Assembly: GCA_017302495.1 (NCBI GenBank)
Contig: JAFLDG010000006.1
Location: 1 to 37,642 of the forward strand
DNA: 37,642 nucleotides
Reading direction: 5' to 3'
Source: Burkholderiales bacterium
Lineage (GTDB): Bacteria > Pseudomonadota > Gammaproteobacteria > Burkholderiales > Burkholderiaceae_C
Within the stretch, counting starts at the first letter, position 1. Each line of letters starts with the position of its first letter. The notes beneath the pieces were generated by a model. That model did not search any database, was not told the DNA's origin, and saw only the letters and a program-made list of their open reading frames with translations. The position numbers and the translations under genes are program-made. Shown one piece after another: positions 31,621 to 37,642 of this stretch.

Positions 31621-33600
31621 TCACGGAACAGTGCCGTGCGATGGCCCGGCGGCCGGACCATGCAGCGGCGCGGGCCGGTACTCGCAGACCGCCGCCGCCA
31701 GCTGCGCCCGCACCTCGTCGTCGCCGGCCGGCTCGGTACCGCCGGCCAGCCGTTGCAGCAGCGCGTCGACATCGCCGCCGTCCGGCGGCAGCCGCGCGAC
31801 GTGCAGCCGCGACACGCCGGTCGGCAGCGTCGCGTCGCTGTCGGCCAGCAGTTCCTCGTACAGCTTCTCGCCGGGCCGCAGGCCGGTGAACTCGATCGGG
31901 ATCTCGTCCGGCGTGTGGCCCGAGAGCCGGATCAGGTCGCGCGCCAGGTCCACGATCTTCACCGGCTCGCCCATGTCCAGCACCAGCACCTGGCCGCTCT
32001 GGCCGATCGCCGCGGCCTGCAGCACCAGCCGCGCCGCTTCGGGGATGGTCATGAAGTAGCGGATGATCTCCGGGTGGGTCACGGTCACCGGCCCGCCGCG
32101 CTCGATCTGCTCCTTGAACTTCGGGATCACGCTGCCGCTGGAGCCGAGCACGTTGCCGAAGCGCACCGCGATGAAACGCGTGCCCGGGTGCGCCGCGGCC
32201 ATGCGCGCCACCACCATCTCGGCCGCGCGCTTGCTGGCGCCCATCACGTTCGTCGGGTTCACCGCCTTGTCGGTGCTGATCAGCACGAAGCGCTCGGCGC
32301 CGGCCTCGGCCGCGGCCAGCGCCGCGTGCCAGGTGCCGAGCGTGTTGTTGCGCAGCGCCGCCCAGGCGTTGCCCTCCTCCATCAGCGGCACGTGCTTGTA
32401 GGCCGCGGCATGGAACACCACCTGCGGCCGCCACTGCCCGAAGATGCGGCGCAGCGCGTCCAGGTCCTTCACGTCGCCGATCAGCCGCACCAGCGGCAGC
32501 TCGGGGAAGGCCTCGCTTAAGTCCTGCTCGATCGTGTAGAGGTTGAACTCGCTCAGCTCCAGCAGCACCAGCCGCGCCGGCGCGAAGCGCGCCACCTGCC
32601 GGCACAGCTCGGCGCCGATGCTGCCGCCGGCTCCCGTCACCAGCACCGTCTTGCCGTGCAGCGTCGCATCGATGCCGGCCTCGTCCAGCTGCACCGGCTC
32701 GCGGCCGAGCAGGTCTTCGGGCTCGATGTCGCGCACGCGCGGGTTGCGCCGGTTCGGGTCGGACAGCTCGGCCGCGTTCGGCACCGTCAGCACCGGCAGG
32801 CCGGTGGCGGCCGCCAGCTCCAGCGCGCGCCGGCGCTGCGCGGGCGTGGCCGAAGGCATCGCGACCACGACGTGCGTCGCGGCGCCGCGAACGGCCGGGT
32901 CGCGCAGGTCGTCGAGCGTGCCGAGCACCGGCACGCCGGCAATCCGCGCGTCGCGCTTGGCCGGGTCGTCGTCGAGCAGGCCGAGCACGGTCCAGCCCTG
33001 GCGGTGGATGCCGGCGAGCAGCCAGCGCGCGGCATCGCCGGCGCCGAGGATCAGCGCGCGCCGCACCTCGCCGCTGCCGCCGGTGATGCGCGCGCGCGCG
33101 TGCTCGTACAGCATCCGGTAGGCGATGCGCACGACGATGACGCCCATCAGCGTGACCACCGGGTGCAGCGCCAGCACCGCGCGCGGCACCTTGGCCAGGC
33201 CCAGGCTCATGATCACCACCGCGCTGCCGATGCCGGCGAGCGCGCAGGCCAGCGTCAGCCGCTGGACCTCGCCGAAGCCGGAGAAGCGCCACAGCCCCTG
33301 CGGCACGCGGAAGGCCACGAACACCGCCAGGTACGCCGCGGTCACGCCGAGCAGCACCCAGCCGTCGTACCCGGGCCGTGCGCTGAGCCAGCGCTCGAAG
33401 CCGAGGCGGAACAGGTAGGTCAGGTTCCAGCAGACGGCGATGACGACCGCATCGACCAGCAGCGACAGCGGCTCCCGGTGCGGCCGCAGGCGGGCGAGGA
33501 ACAGGTCCAGCCGGTGCCAGGGGGTGAGCGCGGCCGGCGGCTCGGCCAAGGTCGCTGTGGGCCGGTCCACGACCGCAGCGGGCCGGTCGGGCGGGTTCAT
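31621..33600 (-). CDS. CapD/WbpM-type UDP-HexNAc 4,6-dehydratase with N-terminal membrane domain
   Basis: A 659-residue protein with four N-terminal hydrophobic segments (about 40-165), an intermediate CoA-binding-like domain (RRALILGAGDAARWLLAGI; LGLLDDDPAKR), and a C-terminal SDR domain: KTVLVTGAGGSIGAELCRQVARF, VFHAAAYKHVPLMEEG, LISTDKAVNPTNVMGASKR, RFGNVLGSSGSVIPKFKEQIERGGPVTVTHPEIIRYFMTI and LRPGEKLYEELL. WbpM/FlaA1-type enzymes make UDP-4-keto-6-deoxy-GlcNAc, the precursor of bacillosamine, QuiNAc and FucNAc. ATG 33600 overlaps the preceding sugar transferase stop (ATGA). The N-terminal MNPPDRPAAVVDRPT is unusual for the family and echoes a repeat seen at 37033-37093. Confidence 0.92.
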   Translation of the reverse strand: MNPPDRPAAVVDRPTATLAEPPAALTPWHRLDLFLARLRPHREPLSLLVDAVVIAVCWNLTYLFRLGFERWLSARPGYDGWVLLGVTAAYLAVFVAFRVPQGLWRFSGFGEVQRLTLACALAGIGSAVVIMSLGLAKVPRAVLALHPVVTLMGVIVVRIAYRMLYEHARARITGGSGEVRRALILGAGDAARWLLAGIHRQGWTVLGLLDDDPAKRDARIAGVPVLGTLDDLRDPAVRGAATHVVVAMPSATPAQRRRALELAAATGLPVLTVPNAAELSDPNRRNPRVRDIEPEDLLGREPVQLDEAGIDATLHGKTVLVTGAGGSIGAELCRQVARFAPARLVLLELSEFNLYTIEQDLSEAFPELPLVRLIGDVKDLDALRRIFGQWRPQVVFHAAAYKHVPLMEEGNAWAALRNNTLGTWHAALAAAEAGAERFVLISTDKAVNPTNVMGASKRAAEMVVARMAAAHPGTRFIAVRFGNVLGSSGSVIPKFKEQIERGGPVTVTHPEIIRYFMTIPEAARLVLQAAAIGQSGQVLVLDMGEPVKIVDLARDLIRLSGHTPDEIPIEFTGLRPGEKLYEELLADSDATLPTGVSRLHVARLPPDGGDVDALLQRLAGGTEPAGDDEVRAQLAAAVCEYRPAPLHGPAAGPSHGTVP

Positions 33601-34193
33601 CGGCCTAGCAACCGGCGCAGCGTGCGCGCCAGCACCCGAAGGTCGGTCCAAAGCGTCGCGTGCTCGGCATAGTCGGCCGCGAGCTGCAGCTTGTGCGGCA
33701 GGATCGTCTCGACGTAGGCACGTTCGGGATCGGAGCTGCGCCCGAGGAGCGTGCTCTCGTCGAGGTAGTCGAGCGCGGCGTCGCTGGTGATGCCGGGCCG
33801 CACCGCGAGCGCGCGCTCGCGCAGGCCCGGCGGATAGTGCGCCACGTACTGCGGCACCTCGGGCCGCGGCCCGACCAGGCTCATGTGGCCGGCGATCACG
33901 TCGAGCAGTTGCGGCAACTCGTCCAGCCGCGTGCGCCGCAGCCAGGCGCCGGCGCGCGTGATGCGCGGGTCGGCGCCCACGGTCAGCGGCGGGCCGCGGC
34001 GGTCGGCGTCGGCCACCATCGTGCGGAACTTGTGGATGCGGAACAGGCACCCGCCGCGGCCGACGCGCTCCTGCCGGTACAGCACCGGCCCGGGCGAATC
34101 GAGCTTGATCCAGAGCGCGATCGCGGCCAGCAGCGGTGCGAGCAGCAGCAAGGCGAGCCCGGCGCCGAGCAGGTCGAAGGCGCGCTTGGCCAT
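33597..34193 (-). CDS. PglC-like monotopic sugar-phosphate transferase
   Basis: A 198-residue bacterial sugar transferase (minimal polyPGT/PglC class). The membrane helix is FDLLGAGLALLLLAPLLAAIALWIKLDSPGPVLYRQERVG. The catalytic Asp-Glu pair is in RRTRLDELPQLLDV, followed by GHMSLVGPRPEVPQYV and ALAVRPGITSDAALDYLDES. These enzymes place a sugar phosphate on undecaprenyl phosphate. Together with the CapD-type dehydratase and PglE-like aminotransferase they form a UDP-diNAcBac/amino-sugar initiation set. It is a second initiating enzyme besides the WecA-type one at 1896. ATG 34193; 17 nt after the aminotransferase gene. Confidence 0.92.
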   Translation of the reverse strand: MAKRAFDLLGAGLALLLLAPLLAAIALWIKLDSPGPVLYRQERVGRGGCLFRIHKFRTMVADADRRGPPLTVGADPRITRAGAWLRRTRLDELPQLLDVIAGHMSLVGPRPEVPQYVAHYPPGLRERALAVRPGITSDAALDYLDESTLLGRSSDPERAYVETILPHKLQLAADYAEHATLWTDLRVLARTLRRLLGR

Positions 34194-34210
34194 CGCCCGC
34201 CGCGGCCCGT

Positions 34211-35371
34211 TCAGGCGCCCAGCGCCGCGCGCACCGCGGCGACCACGCGCTGCACGTCGGCGTCGCTCATGCGGGTGTAGATCGGCAGGCTCGCCATGCG
34301 TTCGTACGCCTGCTGGCTGTGCGGGAACTGTGCCGGCTGCAGGCCGTAGCGCTCGCGCCAGTACGGGTGCAGGTGCAGCGGGATGTAGTGCACGCTGCAG
34401 CCGATGCCCTGCTCGAACAGCCGCTCGATGAAGCGGTCGCGCGCGACGCCGGCGGCGTCGGCCAGCCGCACCGGGTACAGGTGCCAGGCGTGAAGGTCGC
34501 CGGGCAGCGGCTGCGGCGGCACTTGCAGCGGCAGGCCCGCGAAGCCGGCGTCGTAGGCGGCGGCGATCGCCGCCCGCCGCTGCTGGAACGCACGCGCCTT
34601 CTTCAGCTGCTGCAGGCCGAGCGCGGCGGCGATGTCGGTCAGGTTGTACTTGAAGCCGGGCGCGACGATCTCGTAGTACCAGCTCGGCACCTTCGCGGTG
34701 AAGCGGTCGAAGGCGTCGCGGTTCATGCCGTGCAGCCGCATCACCCGCGCGCGCCTGGCCAGCGCGTCGTCGCGCGTGACCAGCATGCCGCCCTCGCCGG
34801 TGGTGATCGTCTTGTTCGCGTAGAAGCTGAACACCGTCGCATCGCTGGCGAGCGTGCCGACCAGGGCGCCGCCGCAGCTGGTGGGCAGCGCGTGCGCGGC
34901 GTCCTCCACCACCTTCAGCCCGTGCCGGCGGGCGATGCCGAGGATCGCCGCCATGTCGGCCGCGAGCCCGCCGTAGTGCACCGGCAGGATCGCCTTCGTG
35001 CGCGGGCCGACCGCGGCCTCGACCGCGGCCGGGTCGATGTTCAGCGTGGCCGGATCGATGTCGACCAGCCGCACGTCGGCGCCGAGGTAGCGCACCACCT
35101 CGGCGGTGGCGGTGAAGGTGTGCGTGGTCGTGATCACCTCGTCGCCAGGCCCGATGCCGAGCGCCTCGAGCGCCAGGTGCAGCCCGGCGGTGGCCGAGTT
35201 GACCGCGACCGCCTGCAGCGACGGATCGCCGAGGAAGGCGACGAAGTCGCGCTCGAAGCGCGCCGCCTTCGGCCCGGTGGTGACCCAGCCGGACTTCAGT
35301 GTGTCCACCACCTCGGCGATCTCGTCGTCGCCGATCTCGGGCAGCGCGAAGGGCAGGAAGGGGGTGGTCAT
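34211..35371 (-). CDS. PglE-like UDP-4-amino-sugar aminotransferase (DegT/DnrJ/EryC1)
   Basis: A 386-residue PLP enzyme. K187 in [13 protein letters not shown] is the Schiff-base lysine, D157 in [10 protein letters not shown] contacts the PLP ring. [26 protein letters not shown] and [11 protein letters not shown] are also conserved. The N-terminal '[28 protein letters not shown]' is common to PglE/WbpE-type C4 aminotransferases acting on UDP-4-keto-6-deoxy-GlcNAc. No PglD acetyltransferase gene is visible next to it. The ATG at 35371 overlaps the stop of the VapC-like gene (ATGA), so its translation depends at least partly on that of the toxin gene. Confidence 0.88.
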   Translation of the reverse strand: MTTPFLPFALPEIGDDEIAEVVDTLKSGWVTTGPKAARFERDFVAFLGDPSLQAVAVNSATAGLHLALEALGIGPGDEVITTTHTFTATAEVVRYLGADVRLVDIDPATLNIDPAAVEAAVGPRTKAILPVHYGGLAADMAAILGIARRHGLKVVEDAAHALPTSCGGALVGTLASDATVFSFYANKTITTGEGGMLVTRDDALARRARVMRLHGMNRDAFDRFTAKVPSWYYEIVAPGFKYNLTDIAAALGLQQLKKARAFQQRRAAIAAAYDAGFAGLPLQVPPQPLPGDLHAWHLYPVRLADAAGVARDRFIERLFEQGIGCSVHYIPLHLHPYWRERYGLQPAQFPHSQQAYERMASLPIYTRMSDADVQRVVAAVRAALGA

Positions 35372-35874
35372 CGGCGGGCCTTCGTCGCCACCGTCGGGCC
35401 GCGCGGTCTGCGCGCGGGCACGGCCTCGGGCGCCAACAGGTCCTGCAGCAGCGGTGCCGGTCGAAGCGCAAAGGGGTCGACCACCGTCGTGCCGCGCCAG
35501 GTGAACCCATCCTGCAGGTCCTCGCTCAGCAGCAGGCGGCAGCGCTGCTCGGCCGCCACCGACAGGATCAGCGCGTCCCAGATCGAAAGCCCGTGGTCCG
35601 CGCTCAGGTCGAACGCGGACTGCATCGCCGACCAGGTCGAATCCGAAGGCGCGAACGCGTCGCTCCAACGCAGCACGTTCGCGCGCGCGGCCTGCGGCCT
35701 CTGCTTCAGTTTGCCGACCAGCACCCGGTACAACTCGCCCAGGACCTGCACCGGCAGCACGACCGACTGCTCGGGCAAGGCCGCCAGCACCTCGACGGCC
35801 CGCGCGCGTCGGCCTTCGTCGCCGGCGCCTTCGGCGTAGGCCAACAGGTTGGTGTCGATCGCGATCTTCGCCAT
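35368..35874 (-). CDS. PIN-domain toxin (VapC family)
   Basis: A 168-residue PIN-domain protein. The conserved acidic residues are visible: D7 in [12 protein letters not shown]47 in LGELYRVL, D100 in [11 protein letters not shown] and D119 in [10 protein letters not shown]. VapC toxins are Mg-dependent endoribonucleases, often cutting tRNA or rRNA. It has a C-terminal tail of about 33 residues (after VVDPF) that is basic and Pro/Arg-rich; typical VapC ends near VDPF. It overlaps the antitoxin stop by one base (TGATG), and its own stop overlaps the aminotransferase ATG. Function as a toxin is predicted from family. Confidence 0.88.
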   Translation of the reverse strand: MAKIAIDTNLLAYAEGAGDEGRRARAVEVLAALPEQSVVLPVQVLGELYRVLVGKLKQRPQAARANVLRWSDAFAPSDSTWSAMQSAFDLSADHGLSIWDALILSVAAEQRCRLLLSEDLQDGFTWRGTTVVDPFALRPAPLLQDLLAPEAVPARRPRGPTVATKARR

Positions 35875-36113
35875 CAGCGGTACAGCTCGTCGCGGCTCCA
35901 GTTGCGCTTGCCGGCCGCCCGCACACCGCGCAGGTGCTCGAGCAGGCGGCGCTTGGCCGCGCTCGGCCCGGCCGCGGGCGCACGCGCCGGCTCGATCGTC
36001 GCCACCGGCTTGCCGCGCGAGGTGACCAACACGGCCGTGCCGGCGGCGACCTCGCGCAGCATGGCCGAGAACTGCCGGTTGGCCTCGGCCGCGGTCACGG
36101 TCTTCATCATCAC
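35874..36113 (-). CDS. Phd/YefM-type antitoxin
   Basis: A 79-residue protein: [41 protein letters not shown] is the DNA-binding fold of the Phd/YefM family. The C-terminal [26 protein letters not shown] is the helical part that binds the toxin. Three ATG codons in a row (36113, 36110, 36107) start the gene; the true one is uncertain. It neutralises the PIN toxin and probably represses its own operon. A TAGAAT box and two tandem GTAGTGA repeats (36124-36130, 36132-36138; plus strand) lie upstream. Confidence 0.85.
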   Translation of the reverse strand: MMMKTVTAAEANRQFSAMLREVAAGTAVLVTSRGKPVATIEPARAPAAGPSAAKRRLLEHLRGVRAAGKRNWSRDELYR

Positions 36114-36123
36114 CCGATCGAAT

Positions 36124-36143
36124 GTAGTGAAGTAGTGATTCTA
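36124..36143 (-). promoter_or_regulatory. Possible promoter/operator of the toxin-antitoxin genes
   Basis: On the minus strand TAGAAT (36143-36138) resembles a -10 box. Two direct GTAGTGA repeats (plus strand 36124-36130 and 36132-36138), spaced 8 bp, follow toward the start and could be antitoxin binding sites. No -35 is seen. Confidence 0.35.
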
Positions 36144-36193
36144 TCCCCGGACGCCGCCACCCCATCGGCGCCCGGGCGGCGCCGACGTGCCGT

Positions 36194-37093
36194 TCAGATG
36201 CCTTCGGCATCGCGCAGCGCATCGACTTGGCGGTCCGAAGTGGTCACACCCGCACGCGCCGCGAACGGCTCGAAGGCCGGCTTGCCGATCCACGCCAGCC
36301 GGTGCGTGCGCAGCAGCGGCAGCGCGTTCAGCACCGGATACAGCGCCGGGTGCAGCCGGCAGGCGGCGCGTGCGAGCGGCGGCGCCAGCGTCACGCGCCG
36401 CGCGTCGATGCGGCCGTCGGCGAAGAGTGCGCGCAGCCTCTGCAAGGGCACGCCGCGCACGTCCGGGTTGTGCGGGTTGTCCAGCGCGAAGTCGTACCAC
36501 AGCACCGCGCCGCCGGGCTTCAGCCACGACCAGATCGCGGCCGCCAGCCGCTGCTGGAACGCCCCGTCCAGGATCGACGAGAACACCGTGGCCGCGAGCA
36601 CCAGGTCCTGGCTGGCCGGTGCGACCGGCACCGCGCAGGCATCGCCGCAGTCGAGCCGCACCGCCGCCGGCAGCACCCGGCGCGCGATCTCGAAGCGCGC
36701 CGGCAGCAGCTCGATGCCGCGCAGCCGCTCGGGCGCGAAACCCAGCCGCAGCAGTTCCAGCAGGTTGCCGCCGGCGCCGCAGCCGACCTCGACCAGGTTC
36801 AGCCCGCCGCAGTCGCGCACGCCGTGCGCCGCCAGCAGGCGCAGCAGCGTGCGCTGGCGCTCCTGCAGCGTCTGCCACACCTCGGGCCGCAGCGCGCTGT
36901 AGCGGTCGGGGTCGCCGCGGCGTGCATAACGCGCCGCGACGGCTTCGGTCTCGTCCGGCGGCGGCTTCTCCGGGCCGCGTCCGGGCGGCACCGGCCCGTG
37001 CGGCTCTCCATCGGGACGGCGCGGCGGGTTCACTGGAGTACCTTCGGCCTGCGGCCTCCGGTATTCGCCCTTCGGGCGGCCGGGCGGGCTCAT
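36194..37093 (-). CDS. Class I SAM-dependent methyltransferase with repeat-like N-terminus
   Basis: A 299-residue methyltransferase. Motif I is NLVEVGCGAGGNLLELLRLGF and motif II RGIELLPARFEIAR, then VRLDCGDACAVPVAPASQDLVLAATVFSSILD and SWLKPGGAVLWYDFALDNPHNPDVRGV, as in Methyltransf_11/25 enzymes of sugar clusters. The first ~50 residues are Pro/Gly/Arg-rich with degenerate units MSPPGRPKGE and VNPPRRPDGE; the functional domain begins around EAVAARYARRG. The true start could be the GTG at 37033. It overlaps the GT stop by ATGA. It likely methylates a sugar of the glycan. Confidence 0.8.
   Translation of the reverse strand: MSPPGRPKGEYRRPQAEGTPVNPPRRPDGEPHGPVPPGRGPEKPPPDETEAVAARYARRGDPDRYSALRPEVWQTLQERQRTLLRLLAAHGVRDCGGLNLVEVGCGAGGNLLELLRLGFAPERLRGIELLPARFEIARRVLPAAVRLDCGDACAVPVAPASQDLVLAATVFSSILDGAFQQRLAAAIWSWLKPGGAVLWYDFALDNPHNPDVRGVPLQRLRALFADGRIDARRVTLAPPLARAACRLHPALYPVLNALPLLRTHRLAWIGKPAFEPFAARAGVTTSDRQVDALRDAEGI
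37033..37093 (-). repeat. Degenerate peptide/start-codon repeat at a methyltransferase N-terminus
   Basis: ATG-AGCCCGCCC-GGCCGCCCGAAGGGCGAA (from 37093) and GTG-AACCCGCCG-CGCCGTCCCGATGGAGAG (from 37033) encode MSPPGRPKGE and VNPPRRPDGE. A similar MNPPDRP begins the CapD-like protein at 33600. A CGCCCTTCGGGCG hairpin is embedded in the first unit. Confidence 0.5.
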
Positions 37094-37642
37094 GCCAGCG
37101 CCTCGAGGAAGCGGCGCGCGAGCACCGGGTAGGTGTGATGGGCCAGCACGAAGCTGCGGCCGCGATTCCCCATCGCCCGGCGCGCGTCGGCCGGCAGCGC
37201 AGCGAGCCGGCGCAGCCCTGCGGCCACGGCATCGGGGTCTTCGGGCGCGACGGTCAAGCCGCAGTCGGCCTCGGCCACCGGATCGTTGCCGGCCTCGACC
37301 GCATGCAGCACGCAGCAGCCGGCCATCAGGTAGTCCATCAGCTTGTTCGGCGCGATGCCGAAGCGGTAGATCGGCACCCGCCGCCAGCCGAGGTAGGCGA
37401 TGTCGGCGCCGGCGAGCAGGGCCGGCACCTGCGTCTTCGGCACCGGCTCGAACCACTGCACGCGCGCCAGCCCCTCGTCGGCGATGCGCTGCACCAGACG
37501 CGGCCGCTCGTGGCCGTCGCCGACGAGCACGAAGCGCAGGCGCTCGTCGCGCAGCCGCGCCGCGGCGTCGAGCAGCACGTCGAGCGCGTTCGGCACGCCC
37601 ATCGAGCCGGCGTGGACCACGGTGCACTCGCCGGCCGCGCGC
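37090..37642 (-). CDS. Family 4 glycosyltransferase, C-terminal part (5' end outside window)
   Basis: The frame is open at the window edge and runs to TGA at 37090. It shows AAGECTVVHAGSMGVPNALDVLLDAAARL (start of the nucleotide-binding domain), LRFVLVGDGHERPRLVQ, PALLAGADIAYLGW, GIAPNKLMDYLMAGCCVLHAVEAGNDPVAEADCGLTV (the E-containing donor-binding motif), and MGNRGRSFVLAHHTYPVLARRF. This matches WbuB-type GT4 proteins. Acceptor specificity unknown. It precedes the methyltransferase with an ATGA overlap. Confidence 0.82.
   Translation of the reverse strand, partial: RAAGECTVVHAGSMGVPNALDVLLDAAARLRDERLRFVLVGDGHERPRLVQRIADEGLARVQWFEPVPKTQVPALLAGADIAYLGWRRVPIYRFGIAPNKLMDYLMAGCCVLHAVEAGNDPVAEADCGLTVAPEDPDAVAAGLRRLAALPADARRAMGNRGRSFVLAHHTYPVLARRFLEALA

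Noticed and set aside
1..37642. CRISPR array or tRNA/rRNA genes
   Set aside because: No regularly spaced repeats and no tRNA- or rRNA-like sequence were recognised on either strand.

Overview
The window is GC-rich DNA with a heavy G/C third-position bias, frequent GTG/TTG starts and ATGA-type gene overlaps. Together with an RhlE-type helicase, an RsmI-like methylase and a MarR-type EPS-associated regulator this suggests a betaproteobacterium, probably Burkholderiales (Rubrivivax/Methylibium/Leptothrix-like). That assignment is an inference from gene content and was not checked by any search. Apart from the first 1.9 kb, nearly the whole window is one large surface-polysaccharide (O-antigen or exopolysaccharide) locus.

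Layout. 1-1854: end of an RsmI-like methyltransferase facing the helicase gene rhlE. 1896-2987 (minus): WecA/MraY-type initiating phosphoglycosyltransferase, divergent from the main cluster. 3122-28989 (plus): a nearly unbroken 26 kb run. It starts with an SLBB-type export protein and a Wzz-like chain-length protein, then rfbD-rfbC, a MarR-type regulator and fcl-gmd (GDP-L-fucose). Next comes a tight block of VioA-like aminotransferase, WbqC-like protein, two tandem beta-propeller paralogues, GNAT acetyltransferase and methyltransferase. It continues with Wzx flippase, GT2, Wzy polymerase, AsnB amidotransferase, a broken methyltransferase gene carrying an IS4-family element, two GT4 glycosyltransferases, and fnlB-fnlA-fnlC (UDP-L-FucNAc). 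29016-37642 (minus): DUF4143 ATPase, WecB-like epimerase, CapD/WbpM-like dehydratase, PglC-like sugar transferase, PglE-like aminotransferase, a Phd/VapC-type toxin-antitoxin pair, a methyltransferase, and a GT4 cut by the window edge.

How it works together. The genes point to a Wzx/Wzy-dependent heteropolysaccharide. Predicted sugars are L-rhamnose or another dTDP-6-deoxyhexose, GDP-L-fucose, an N-acylated 4-amino-4,6-dideoxyhexose (VioA-like plus GNAT), UDP-L-FucNAc and a UDP-4-amino-sugar (CapD plus PglE-like). rfbA/rfbB, manB/manC and a PglD-type acetyltransferase are not in the window, so precursors must be supplied from elsewhere. Two different initiating enzymes (WecA-type and PglC-type) sit at opposite ends, which could mean two glycans or a redundant start.

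Most notable observations: (1) an IS4-family element of 1317 bp with 19-bp terminal repeats and a clean 9-bp target duplication, inserted in a methyltransferase gene that also carries a separate frameshift; (2) the VioA/WbqC/double beta-propeller/GNAT/methyltransferase block, whose propeller proteins have no assigned role and may be a sugar-modification system; (3) a toxin-antitoxin pair whose toxin gene overlaps the start of an amino-sugar transaminase gene; (4) a DUF4143 ATPase with a perfect palindrome just before its start; (5) several -10-like boxes only 7-10 nt from start codons, suggesting leaderless or near-leaderless mRNAs; (6) a degenerate start-codon-plus-peptide repeat at the N-terminus of one methyltransferase, echoed at the CapD start.
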